Assembly (NCBI GenBank): GCA_014526335.1 | Contig: JACTAT010000032.1 | Location: 2,037,026-2,101,025, forward strand | DNA from: Chrysaora quinquecirrha | Taxonomy: Eukaryota > Cnidaria > Scyphozoa > Semaeostomeae > Pelagiidae | Reading direction: 5' to 3' | Length of the DNA: 64,000 bases | Shown: one piece after another, positions 24,208 to 35,700 of the stretch | Position numbering within the stretch: the first letter of the stretch is position 1 | Layout of the letters: each line of letters begins with the position of its first letter | Translations under genes and position numbers: made by a program | Notes under the pieces: generated by a model | Database searches by the model: none | Told to the model about the DNA's origin: nothing | Seen by the model: only the letters and a program-made list of their open reading frames with translations

Positions 24208-24798
24208 TAGACTTACCCTAAGTCTAAATCTTTCCTTATCCGAACACAATCATGCCAGAAATATCATGGCGCTGCGGAGGAGACAAAGAGAAAAGTGAAC
24301 GGAGATTTAGACTTATACTCTTGTGCAGGTCATGAATAATTAATGAGCTTTTTCCTTTGTTTTTCCTGAACAGGCGGACAGATTTCTGTCCGCCAGCATT
24401 CTCTTTGATGTTGTACATGGACAATTCAGCAGCATTGAAATAAAACAAAGCAAATTAGAGGACTAATCGTACCATGAAAATTGCAAGGGGGTTTTCTTAT
24501 TTGCGTAGATAACATAAAGAGAATTAATTAATAAAAGGGCCTTTAGAAAAACCTTTTGTAAAATTTGTCTGAGAAATGTCGATTCCTTTCATTCACTGCT
24601 TAACAATTGTCATCATACCTCCTGAGCATTTGCAGAAACAACAAACCTCCAGCGAACTCATTAATTATTCATGACCTGCACAAGAGTATAAGTCTAAATC
24701 TCTGTTCACTTTTCTCACTGTCTCCTCCGCAACGCTGTCACAATTCGGTTATGAATTCGTGTTCGGATAAAAAAAGATTTAGACTTAGGGTAAGTCTA
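24208..24798. mobile_element. Mutator-type MITE with 9-bp target duplication (copy 1)
   Basis: The element starts TAGACTTACCCTAAGTCTAA and ends with its inverse (..TTAGGGTAAGTCTA). The flanks AAAGGAAAG (24199-24207 and 24799-24807) are an exact 9-bp direct repeat. The long arms (over 100 bp) include TGCACAAGAGTATAAGTC and TAATTATTCATGACCTGCAC. A close copy lies at 43041-43635. It is non-coding. Confidence 0.9.
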
Positions 24799-24814
24799 AA
24801 AGGAAAGTAGTTCT

Positions 24815-25420
24815 TTTCATGTATAACTGTCCTGTCCATCAAGAGTTGACTATGCTAAAAGCAATCAACCTTGTGTACCTGCCTCCAAACACCACATCTA
24901 AAACCAGACAAATAGACCAGGGAGTTATTCGAAGCCTTAAAGCAAAATACCGCACCAATTTGGTTCAAAAGTACTTCTAAGTGGTAGACATGAGACAGTC
25001 TTTGCCAAAGATTAGCATTTTTGCTGCAATGAACATTCTTGATACATCACGGGATATGGGCACCAAGATCACCATCATCAACATTTGCAAAAGCAGGTTT
25101 ATCAGCTGACACGCAGGGACAAGCACATGACATTTTAAAGTTTTAGTAACAGAGATCGAGTAGCTGCAAGGAAATGATCAGGTGATGCCCCAATGGGCTT
25201 AACGCAAAAGATTTCCTCAATGTTGATCAGGGAATAATAACAACAGCAATATTGCAAACAGAATAGGAAATACTTGCGGAACTTTAAGGGGAAAAGTTAG
25301 ACGACAGCCAAGATGATGATATAATATATGATGATCCCACATCAAGACAAACAGCAGATGAAATTAAGAATGGGATGGAGCTGGTTGATGGTAAAAATTG
25401 TTTAGACTTTTCTTAACTTT
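24815..25420 (+). pseudogene. pogo/Tigger-type DDE transposase, C-terminal part
   Basis: The frame LFMYNCPVHQE, INLVYLPPNTTS, IDQGVIRSLKAKYR, then TKITIINIC matches the DDE region of pogo/Tigger (TIGD-like) transposases, where (V)DNCPAHP, LPPNTTS and (M)DQGVI are standard. The catalytic Asp before NCP is Tyr here. Stops (for example TAA after VQKYF) and later frameshifts break it. The acidic tail (DDSQDDDIIYDDPTSRQTAD) is still visible. It sits directly after the MITE, so the MITE may have inserted into it. Confidence 0.75.
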
Positions 25421-26241
25421 TGTAAGGAAACCATTGGGAACTAAGTAACCTGCATTGAATAATTTGTTGATAATAATATTTGGATCTTCATGTTCCTTCA
25501 CAAACTTATATATCTTCTTTATGCCAATGCCTCTTATCGATGGTAGATAATCACAAACACGGCCATAGTTTTGAACATTCTATTGTCCAATCCCAAAAAT
25601 TTATTGTTAAAAGCTCCCTGCCTTAGCACATTGGACAAAGAAAGAACCTGCCCTGTGTTTCTCTCAAAGTCAAGCTAATAAAGAACCTTAGTGTACTCGT
25701 GATTGCCAAAAAAGAGCAGGTCAGAATCTTCAGTCATTATGTAATGAATTAATCCAGCTTTCTAAAGAAAAGTAAGCTGGGAGTCACTTTCAAAAGGGGC
25801 TACAATGCAGTCAACACGTAAATCCCTGCATCTCTTCATTGCTTCTATAGCATCTTCATGGGTGATTGATACTGCCTGCCTGAACAATTTGAGAGCCTCA
25901 CCTCTGTCACCTCTAGTGAGCGCTTCCTTTCCCTTGCTTAGCTTTGCCTGCCTCCTCTCCAGCCTCAGCGCATCTTCACCTCTCTTCATTTGGGGTACAC
26001 ATCCATAGAACTCTAAAATCGGCTTTGCGCCTATTTGAATTAATTTTTCGACTTGCTTAACGAAATATTTGATATGATCGTCGCAAGGCAAACCCATGGC
26101 AAGTTCATATGGACAGCATTGTGCACCTTTGTACAGCCAGATGTGCGCATCTACACCAACAACTTTGTGCCTATGACCAGAATCGAGCTCGATCTCTTCA
26201 ACAAACTCACTTAAAAAGCCAAGTAGATTTTGTATTCCCAT
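25395..26241 (-). pseudogene. EXO1/XPG-family nuclease pseudogene
   Basis: ATG at 26239-26241 opens MGIQNLLGFLSEFVEEIEL, then VVGVDAHIWLYKGAQCC, YFVKQVEKL, GAKPILEFYGCVPQMKR, a helical arch-like KLSKGKEALTRGDRGEA and APFESDSQLTFL. This is the EXO1-type N domain. After TAG at 25762-25764 the same frame gives KAGLIHYIMTEDSDLLFFG, then another TAG. A shifted frame gives VCDYLPSIRGIGIKKIY (H2TH region). The Asp of the second active-site block is Tyr (FYG where FDG is usual). It is intronless over about 850 bp. It could be a retrocopy of host EXO1, or the XPG-type nuclease that some Academ transposons are reported to carry. Confidence 0.8.
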
Positions 26242-26599
26242 TTTATACGACTTCAATCAAAAAATTTAAAATGAAGATGACTAGGCCACTTGCAGTTTTA
26301 GATCCGCACGCCACCTGAGCAATTTGAAACTGAGGTGTTTCAGAGAAGGAATTCGTCGCAAGGAGTGCGCGTGCGCAATTCCGCTTCATACCCCCCCCTG
26401 TGTGGCACCAGTGGCGCAGCGAGAGGGGAGCAGAACAAAAAAGTAATAACAAAGTTGAACAGGAAATTTGGATTTCTTCTTTAAGTTCCGAGGCTCAGAG
26501 AATGGCTTTAAACATTTTTTTTGAACGTTGCAGTCTCAATTGCAGGCTGTGATTAAAAGATCTTTTGGTAAACTGAAACTAATATAAACCTATCGTCCT

Positions 26600-26755
26600 C
26601 ATGCGATCATGGTTCAAGATTGCCTAAGTGCTTTGGCCCAGTTGAGCATTGAAAAAAGAAACTTTAGAAAGTGTCCATTTTGACGATATCATTGACAGGT
26701 TCTTAACAAAGAAATTTGAAGAGAAAATGAGAAAATTGAAGAGCTACTTTTCATA
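26600..26755 (+). pseudogene. hAT transposase C-terminal tail
   Basis: CLSALAQLSIEK is followed by a frameshift and then VHFDDIIDRFLTKKFEEKMR. This is the very end of the hAT dimerisation region as seen in TTF-type/ZMYM-like hAT proteins. The rest of the transposase is not recognisable upstream. Confidence 0.55.
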
Positions 26756-26955
26756 TAAACTTTGCTTTGTTTATATGATGCTGAATTCATTTGCTAGGTT
26801 AGTTTAATAAATTCAGAGAGAAATTAATTTTCATATAAGCTTGGTTTTGTTTTTATACTGCTGAATTTCATTGAAAATGAGAAAATTAAAGAGCTACTTT
26901 TCATATAAACTTTGCTTTGTTTATATGATGCTGAATTCATTTCCTAGTTTACACC
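26725..26955. repeat. Three tandem TTTCATATAAACTTTGCTTTG repeats
   Basis: Near-identical units at about 26745-26800 and 26898-26950 (..CATATAAACTTTGC..TATGATGCTGAATTCATTT) flank a diverged unit at about 26830-26875. The repeat duplicates the end of the hAT frame above (GAGAAAATGAGAAAATTRAA). Confidence 0.75.
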
Positions 26956-27914
26956 CCAGAGAGGGGGCGCAAAAGCCATTTTTGCCCCTGAGCGCTGATG
27001 TTGGTCACTATGCTACTAGGCAGCATGTTTCTTACCAAATCTGACTAAGCGTTGCGTCGCAACAGATAAATGAGTATCATATCTTGGTAAACTTCCCTGC
27101 CCTTTCTTAGCAAAATTTCTCCACAGATTTTATGCTTCATGATTGAAACCTATTTGATGTTCAGCACATTCAGAAGGTTTCATTTCAAAGGCTGAATTTT
27201 CTCCTCTGTCAAGTTCTCGTAAAAGAGGAAAATAAGAAAGCAACATTACCGGGTCCTACAGATTGCTCTTAAGTAGTCATCATTGTTGATACAGTCCAAA
27301 GTTTTTTATACAGTACAAGAACTATAAAAATTGGCATGTTCTTCTGCGCAAGAATTTTAAAGAATTTCTTACCTATTTTTTATTAACATTAGCAAAATCA
27401 TGCACTCTCTTTGTATGATTGATTTTTTGTACTCTTCTGAATTTCTTATCGAAAATATATGAGGGTATGCACAAGTGCTGCATTCTCGAATATTCTTCTT
27501 TAGAAGAAGCTGTTTCATTTTTTGTGGGTTCCAATTGGATCTCATATGCAGGGTGGTTAATGGCAAAGAAAAAGCTGGGAGGTCCCGAGGTCCTTCATCC
27601 GCAGATTCCTTAACCGGTTTTTACTGCACTCCAATTGAGCTAGGGTCAATATTATTTACAAGTTAATATTAGTAGAATTTCAAATCTTGTTAATTGTCAT
27701 GCGTCCTCCCCCTTCTATCACACTTAATTTTTGTAAGGGAAATTTTTTAAAATAGCCCCCATCCACCATTCTCAATCAAGGCCATCCTTCAATGCTTCCC
27801 GAAATTGTGCTTCCAAGCAAGTAATAGCTTACAAAGAGTTTCAAACGATTGAAGGTTAAATTTTCCTTTCAATTTTTCTTAATAGATAGTATATTTTTCT
27901 TCATAGTTAACACA
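26956..27914. other. No gene recognised
   Basis: No ORF or repeat with support. Confidence 0.4.
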
Positions 27915-27916
27915 TA

Positions 27917-28502
27917 CAGGGTGGCCCAAAAAAGGGACCCCTTTAGGTAAAATATGTCTGAATAAATTTTCTCAAGAGGAAATTTTATCAAATTTATACC
28001 AAGTAATATTCAAGTCAAATACACTATGGTGTAGAAATATGTTGGTGATAAGAGCTCCCATCTCGGCGCAATGGGACATTAAATTCATGGTGTCCAAAAA
28101 CAAGCTGTTTATGTCTCCATCATCTGCGATCGTGCATGAAGGAGAATCAATATCCTAGAGTAAAATTGTCCCCACCATTAATGTATGGTCAGTCATATTA
28201 GAGAAGTGTATTGAGCAGGATTGAGGACATTTTAAATATCAGAATGAGTTATTTATTTTTCTGTTTGCTGCGTAAGGATTACGTAAAGAAATAAAATTGC
28301 ATATTTTGTTACAGTACGTTTTTGGATTGTAAAGTTTTAAAGTCAATTTATTCAGAGATACCAAACCATATCATCATGATATTTACACGAAATATCTCAC
28401 ATGGGTTGAATATCATGTAGTATTAATTTCATGAACTTCGAACTTAAGAATAAATTATTTATAAATTATTTTGTTAGGGGGTCTCTTTTCTGGGCCACCC
28501 TG
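27917..28502. mobile_element. 586-bp mariner-type MITE with TA flanks
   Basis: CAGGGTGGCCCAAAAAAGGG at 27917 is inverted at the right end (..CTCTTTTCTGGGCCACCCTG, ending 28502). TA dinucleotides flank both sides (27915-27916, 28503-28504). It is AT-rich inside with no transposase. CAGGGTGG-type ends with TA duplication fit Tc1/mariner-derived MITEs. Confidence 0.82.
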
Positions 28503-28504
28503 TA

Positions 28505-29160
28505 TCTTTATCATCCCTCTTCACTTTCTAACAATATGGTGATAGCTAGGGGTGTTAGCAAAATACTGTTCATTGAAATTTTTATCATTCATTCTGTTTT
28601 CAATTTGGTTAATAAAGTCGTACTCAACTTCAAGCAAAGCAGGGTCCATGCAATACCTAGCTATAGTCTATCCTCTTCACCTTACATTTGTGCCTCTTCA
28701 TTTTATGTTCATCCATCGGTATTGATTTCAAAGTCCAAAAGCTTTACTTTTTCGAATTCTATGCATTGTTCCTTAAACAAAAACACCAAAGGTCATTCGT
28801 AGATGCTATTAAAAACTTCAAAAACAGATCGCTTAATTGCAGCATTCCATCGATTTCTTGCCCAGCTCCAGCTCCAGCTCAGTATACCGCCATCTTGGAC
28901 ATTTGAAAGTGAAGAACGATTTGTCAAGTTGAGCCGCGTGGTACATTGAGACAATGGATGCTAACCTTTTGTTTCAATCACTAATCAGTATTCGAGCTGG
29001 TTACCAAAAAGTTGGTAACTGATGATCATTGGTTGAAATACAATTGAAATACAAAAGAAACTGAAAGTTTTCGAAATGGAAACGAGGCGTGAACAAGCTT
29101 TTCGAGTGTGATTCGCAGACTCTACACTTGACCTGAGGAAAGTTTTGAGGCTGTGCGCAG
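28505..29160. other. No gene recognised
   Basis: AT-rich sequence with no supported feature. Confidence 0.4.
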
Positions 29161-29164
29161 GCTA

Positions 29165-30297
29165 ACATAACTAAGACGATACCATGAGGAGCAAAAAGCA
29201 TGTCTACCTCGTGGCCATTACATAGAACATAAAATACATAAAGTTAAATACATAAAGTTAAACGCAATTTGTATTTAGGAATCCTTAAATATAGCAGTGG
29301 TTGTTGTTTTTTATGGTATATTTCTCTAAGCATATAGACCAGTATAATGAATAAAGCGCAGGGTTGACAGTAGTATGAGTCTTTTAAGATTGTCAGAAAA
29401 ATTTGCATCACCATTCAACAATATCTGTACTAATACGTCGTTAGGAACATTGTTGTATCCAAGTGGTCGTATTAAAGCACAGACGTCAGCGAGAAGATCC
29501 CTTTGCGAACTCGCAAAAGAGGGGCAGAGCAACAAAAAGTCTTCCGTATCCTCAATGCCATCATTGGCTTCGCACATTGGATCTAGCCTATCTCTGAAAT
29601 TGTGTTTGAATTTATGATAAATTAATTTACTAAGACCAATTCTAAGTTGAGTAAGATAGGATAAGCCTATTGGATCATGTATCTTAAAAACAGATTTTGG
29701 CACCGGGCGAATTTTCGAAAGCAGTTTAGTCTTAAAAGCAGCAACAGAGGGTGCAAGTCTAATTTCGGGTTCAAGATTGTTCCATTCAGAAAGGGAGTGA
29801 GGATAGAAGCTAGACTGATATTTATTTGTCCTTGCCTTTAATTGTCCAATCACATCCTGATTGCGAAGAGGGTATCGGGACTGCTGCAGAAGTGGAATTG
29901 GATTAGTGGTATATGCTGGAGTGAGGTTTTTTAAAAATTTGTAAAACAAAATAAGACGTCTGCTCCACCTACGAGAACTCAGTGTCTTCCATCCAAGTTC
30001 TACATAAAGTTTGTCTCTAGATGTGCCTCTCCATGTCCCTGTCACAGCACGGGCAGCAGAGTATTGAACAGATTCTAGCTTCTCCATAAGGTTCGGTAAA
30101 GTGGTAATACCAGTAAATTCACATACCTTTGCAGGTAAATGGTAAATGACATCCCCATAATCCAGGTATGGCCTTACATAGAGTTTGTATATTTCATTTA
30201 ATGTATGTCTAGGGAGATAGTTTGAAAAAAATTTCAACAGACCTACACCTTTACGTGATCTAGTGATCGCAGAGTTAACATGAGCCGAAAAAGACAA
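29165..30297 (-). mobile_element. 5'-truncated LINE copy with an open C-terminal RT frame
   Basis: A 323-codon frame (30297-29326) is still open: FSAHVNSAITRSRKGVGLLK, YVRPYLDYGDVIYH, LMEKLESVQYSAARAVTGTW, ELGWKTLSSRRWSRRL, then a Cys-rich tail with EDTEDFLLLCPSF. This is the thumb and C-terminal region of an RT of the same family as the LINE at 33.5-40.3 kb. The palm and endonuclease are missing: the element starts abruptly at about 30297. The frame has no stop, so the copy is young. The 3' UTR runs to about 29165 and contains a hairpin shared with the other copy. Confidence 0.85.
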
Positions 30298-30654
30298 ATT
30301 GAAATCATGAAATCAAAAACATAGACATTCATTCTCTACCTTGTTCATTTATTTTCAATGAAGATAATTTTACTGGTAAACGAACCCACTGGGTAGCTGT
30401 CTATATGATGGTCGATTGGATTTCTATTATTCGTTTGGTGAACCTCCTATGTTGAAAGAATTTCTAGACTTTATTAGTTCCTTCAAGCTCACTTATAACA
30501 AGGTTTAAGTTCAATCCAGACTGCTACATGTGGACAACAATGTATATTGTATATAACAAAAAAAGTTTCAATGAACTCATTTATTAATGAATATTTTAAC
30601 ATTCAGAAAAAGTTGGATAACAATTTATTTGTTTACAACTATGTTAAACAAAGA

Positions 30655-30775
30655 TATAATTTAAAATAATGTTAAAACAGCTTGTTAAAACAGCTCGTTA
30701 AAATAGTTTAGAACAATGTTACAACAGTTCGTTAAAACAGTTTATAATAATGTTAAAACAGTTAAATGTTCAATC
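30655..30775. repeat. Degenerate AATGTTAAAACAGYTYGTT tandem repeat
   Basis: About six imperfect units of roughly 18-22 bp (TTAAAACAG, ACAATGTTA, GTTCGTTAAAACAG). No function is apparent. Confidence 0.65.
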
Positions 30776-31017
30776 AGTGTTCTTTCTAACGAACAATGTT
30801 GCTATGGAAGGGCGTTAAATCCATCTCAAACTGCAGGATTATTACACTATTTTAGCACTGCAAATTTGTCATTTGGGAGGAGTCTTTTGTAATTAAACTC
30901 TTGCAAATCTTGAGTAACTGAATTTTAACAAATTCTTTAGAACTTACAACAATCTAAATTCTTACAACTTTAAAATAATTTATAGATATTTTAATGCTGG
31001 TATTTAAAGAAGTAGTA

Positions 31018-31270
31018 CTAGAATGTCTCGGGGAAATTAAAAATGTGTCTTTTATTGACATAACTTTTTATGTTTTTCCAAATTTTCTTGAGTTTTACAC
31101 TGTGATAAGCATAGAGGACAGTAAAAACGCTTTCCATAATACTTGTGACCATGATACTTGATACATGAGACGACTTAAGTCCTTTATCCAGAAATAGTAT
31201 CATTATCCTCATTGGTTATCAATAGCAAATGCACATGCTTTTCACGTTGAAATTTAGCTACTCTTACTTC
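31018..31270 (-). pseudogene. Polinton/Maverick DNA polymerase B N-terminal fragment
   Basis: Minus-strand pieces EKHVHLLL, then FYCPLCLSQCKTQENLEKHK match the same segment of the polymerase at 61.8 kb (EKHVHLLLVFHED .. FYCPLCLSGCTTQENLEKYE). It is a fragment of the same element family, with stops. Upstream on this strand come the terminal repeats at 31320-31790. Confidence 0.75.
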
Positions 31271-31319
31271 TTCTAAGCAATCAGACTGTAGGATTCTTAG
31301 GGACTTTCCCGTTTTGTAG

Positions 31320-31790
31320 AGAGGCTTTCCATAAATGAGAACGAGGTTGGAGAAACATGTTAGATCTATAAAACCATTGCACTATAGCACAATCTGATGA
31401 AATCACTGATGACGTAATTGATAGTCATCACTCTTCCCGGGACTCTTGAAAACGAGGCTGAAGAAACCAACGCACTAGATCCATAAAAAAGTCTCACTAT
31501 AGCGCGACCTGATGACATCACTGATGACGTAATTGGTAGTAGAACACCCTTCTCATGACTCTTGAAAACGAGGTTGGAGAAACCAGCATGCTAGATCCAT
31601 AAAAACCGTCACACTATAGCGCGACCTGGTGACATCATTGACGACGTCACTGTGCTAGGAGCCTCACTGCGCAAGGGCACTTGAAAATGAGGTTGGAGAA
31701 ACCATCGCCCTAGATCCATAAAAACCGTCGCAGCATAGCGCAGCCTGATGACGTCATTGATGACGTCTAGGAGCCTCAATGCACAAGAAG
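31320..31790 (-). repeat. Four tandem about 115-bp Polinton end repeats
   Basis: Units begin at about 31330, 31451, 31566 and 31685. They share CGAGGTTGGAGAAACCA, CTAGATCCATAAAAA, CTATAGCGCGACCTGATGAC and a TGATGACGT site. The same units occur in the opposite orientation at 49580-49800. They read towards the adjacent polymerase fragment in both places. Confidence 0.85.
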
Positions 31791-31799
31791 GACGCTTAC

Positions 31800-32746
31800 T
31801 GTGCTGGTACGCCCCCCCCCCCTTCCTTCTATGGTTAACTAAAGTTACCATTGCATTCCATTCCCATTCTAATCATACTAATTTATATGTAAGATGGATC
31901 TTTATTTACCTCTTTCATATCAATGCTTGCTGCATTTTCAACCCTTGGGGTTGATGTTGATCTTGATGCCTCGGTGGCTTCAATTTACAGTTCACAATTT
32001 ACATATTATTAAACGATATTATTAAAGGTAAATTCATTTTGTGAATTTTATAAGTAGGCTTGGACTGATATTTGCAGATATAGAACAGAAGGTTATCTGT
32101 GAGTTTTTTAACTGTTATAACTGGCTAGATCTGCTGGAGGTCTGCCTATAAAGTATTAGCAGGTTTCAAGTTTTATGCAAGTTTGCTACAGTTCTAGAAA
32201 TGAGAAACATGAAAATTCAGCATTGTTACTGAATGACCTCTGTTGTGCTGCTGTCTGTTGTTTGACAAGCATGCACTCCTTGAATCCTGAAACAGTAAAA
32301 ACGGTGCAACTATCAATTTGTTTCAGTTGTTACACAATTTTAAGTAAAGATCATGCATGCGGTATAACAAGGCCACAAATTACAAATGTCATGTCAGCCA
32401 ATTTCAGTAGCACGATAAGAGGTTGTACATTATTCTATGAGTAATAGGCTCTGTCATCTTAACTTACTAGGAAAATTACTTCTTCTGTGACAGTTCGAAA
32501 CAGCATCATCTTCATTTTCACCTCTGTTAAAAAACATATAGCTATGTGTTTAACTCTGTCAGCATATTTCCAACAGAAAGAAATGTCTCCATGGACCAGC
32601 AATTTGTCCTTAATTTTGTCATGCCGATTGAGTTTTAGCCATAATTGGTTAGTGCAGTGCATTTCAAGTATCGACCTAACAATCCAGCTAAACTAAGTTC
32701 AGTTACTAACAAGTTCAATAAAAATCTTAAGAATACAATTGTCTAG
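31800..32746. other. No gene recognised; C homopolymer at 31811-31821
   Basis: This would be the 3' UTR and downstream region of the minus-strand host gene ending at 32747. No obvious AATAAA lies close on the minus strand. Confidence 0.4.
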
Positions 32747-35700
32747 CTATCTTGGTGAGGTACTAAGGTATCGTCTCATGTCGGTAAACACTTCAAGAGC
32801 CTGCAATGTCCTTCGCACGGCGTTTTTAAGTGCCTCCAGTGTGAGAGCCGACTCTGAAAAGAAATTGATACTGTGTTGTGTTTTGTTGTATTTATAGTCA
32901 AAGAGGTTTATGAAAGTTCCAGCCTAAAGGTGCCAGCCCAGTACAACGATGTTCCAGTGTTGTTTTCTCCACCAGTTCTAATTCCAAGCATTGAATTGTA
33001 TTTAGTTTATACGAGGTTCAATATGAAGAATAATTGCATGTAATAATTGGGATTGATGCAAGCACATTTTATTGATAGCAAGACTTAATATTGCAGAAAA
33101 AATTTTGAAAATGCTCATTTTTGAGGCACCTTTTGGTCAACTTTTTAATTGTCAAAACCAATGAATGACTTATTGTCCTTTTGGATTTCTTTGAGCAAAA
33201 ATGATTTCAAGCAACAACAACAAAATTGAATAGTTACTCTTTGTTATCAGAATATGAGAACAATGAAAAATTCAGAACAAACAAGGCCCATGTATTTGAA
33301 ACAGGAATGCCTTTGCATTTAGCGTTTCAATTAACTTGTGTTTATCTTAATTTTTATTGTACCTGTAAATTGCTTTTCTTAATGCATGTATTTTTGCTGA
33401 GGCTTGCAAACGGTGGTGGGGGTCTTATTGAAATGGTCAATAGTATGTATCTTTTTCAGGGATTGCAGGCTATTTCCCCATAGGACCAGCGAGAGGGTGT
33501 CTTTGTGATGATGTTGGTTGAGATGAAACACTGGTGGGTGACAATAGAGTGTTTCCATGTATTCATCAATGGTTTAGGTTTCCCTTGCAAAACCATTAGG
33601 CCAATTTCATTCATCTCACGCATCCTGTGCTTCTACTAGTTTTGGTATTGTTTTACTGCGATTTCAATCTTTGTTCTGCCATTCATACTGATACTGTAGT
33701 TTTTTGTAATGCACTTTGCTATACAACAGCTGGGTTTCTTGCCTTTGTTCATCCATGTACATCAGTTTGCGAAAAAAGTGCTGTTCGTTGTCATGAAACA
33801 CATCAAGAGAATTCCGTTAGTTATTCTTGTTCGGAAGAAATCCTTTCACTCCCTTTATGTATACTTTTGTTTGGTGTGCGTAGCTAGTAACGCAATGAAT
33901 AAAGGTTAGTTGCCTCTCATATTCATTTTGTTGAGTTGTGATGTAGAAGCTAATCCTGGTCCAGAATTACTTAATTTTTTCTGCTGGAATTTGAATAGTA
34001 TTACCACATATGACTTTTTAAAAGAGTTTCTCTTATTGAGGCATACAACTCCGTTTGCAACTATGACTTAATCGGCATTGTTTAAACTCACATTGACAAC
34101 ACAGTTGATGAAGATAGGCTTTCACAAGATGGTTATACATTTATCAAAAAAATCATCCACAAAATGTGAAAGAGGTGGCCTTGGGTTATATGTCAGGGAT
34201 TCACTTCCTTCCAAAAGTCACTCAGACTTGGTGACTCTTCCAGAGTGCCTTGTGTGTTAAATACAATTAAGTAAGAAAAAGAACCTTTTTGTAGTTGTTT
34301 ATAGAAGTCCAAGTCAAGATAATAGCTAATTTGATAACTTCAGAATTGATTTTTGAGTTGTTGCTTTCAAAGTTGCATGCTGAAAATCCATTCTCTGTTA
34401 TCATTACCGGTGATTTCAACTGCCGCTCATCCCAACGGTTGGAAAATCATATCGAAAAAAATGAAGGAAAGCTATTCCAGCAAAAAATGTCTGATCCTGG
34501 TCTTCATCAGCTTATCTCAGAACCAACTCACTTAATGGGTGACTCAAAGTCCTGCATTGATTTGAGTTTTAGTGATAAACAAAACCTCGTTATGTGATGC
34601 CATCATCAAATCCTCTATGGGAAACTATCTGTTTCTAATGTTATATTGCCCCCTCATACCCTGGTATTATGACAAGGCAGATACTTTCGCCATTATAATA
34701 AGTATTGGAATGTTTAGCTGGAAAGAACATCTTGAAAAATCATATGTCCTAACAAACAAGTAAAATTACGCAACGAAACCCTTTTAAACATTTACTCTAA
34801 CTATATTCCAAACCAGGTTAAAACTAGCTGGCCTCCTGAAATGTCAAAAAATTCCTCAGGAAAAAGAATCTCCACTGCTTTAGAACGATATTTGTCTATA
34901 AAAACGGCTCTTTTTACGGAAAAGCTACTTTTCCATGAAAAATCACCAAAAACGCGTTGCCTAGCAACATGTCACGTGACTAATTAAATTTCAAAGCTAT
35001 ATTTAGAATGCCCTTTACCAGGAGATACTTTGTACCAAGTTTGGTTATCCTATCATGTATAGTTTCTAAGATAACTAGGGGGGGCGAAAAACGCCCCCCC
35101 CCCAGTACAAAGTCGATCCAAAATACCCCAGTACAGATAGGGTTAAGTGTCAAGAGCCTTCCTGTATGAGAACCTTTCGATTTAATGAACAGATCAAAAA
35201 GATCATGAACAGACCGCACATGGTATACATAAACCAAGTGCAAATACAACCTTTGATGACAGTGACGATATGTACAACTATCAATGTTTATTGCTGGAGT
35301 ATCTAATGCTTGTGAGAAATTTCAAGGATGCAGTTTCAGAAGGAGATGGAGCCCGAATCTTGAGGTGTTGGAAGTTTTTTTTGCCATACCTAAAGGCAGA
35401 TGGTTCTTCAAGTCGCAAGGAAGGGCTTTATCTTCTGTGCCAGGTCTATTGTTTGTTGTCTCCAAGGGAATCTTATCGCCTTGTTTGGAATCGCAGCGTT
35501 AAAAGAAAGACAGGACTAGGCAGCAACATTCCAATTGATTTAGCAATGAAGCATTACATACGTATTGTGAAATTGCTAAAGAGAAAGCTAGGCCCTAATC
35601 AGAATAACAGAAACACCCTTCAGCGATACATGAAAGCAATTGGTTGTAGCAAGGTTATGCTTGAGGAGTTTGATGAGATGACAGGCATAATAAGAAGGTC

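Noticed and set aside
25805..26008. Plus-strand frame over the EXO1-like gene
   Set aside because: Antisense shadow of the nuclease frame.
26409..27050. Full hAT element bounded by CAGTGGCGCAGC
   Set aside because: A hAT-like left end exists at 26409, but I could not find a convincing inverted right end, so only the C-terminal coding scrap is annotated.
31811..31821. Poly-C tract as a possible virus-like or structured site
   Set aside because: A simple homopolymer with no pairing partner nearby; may be an assembly-prone run.
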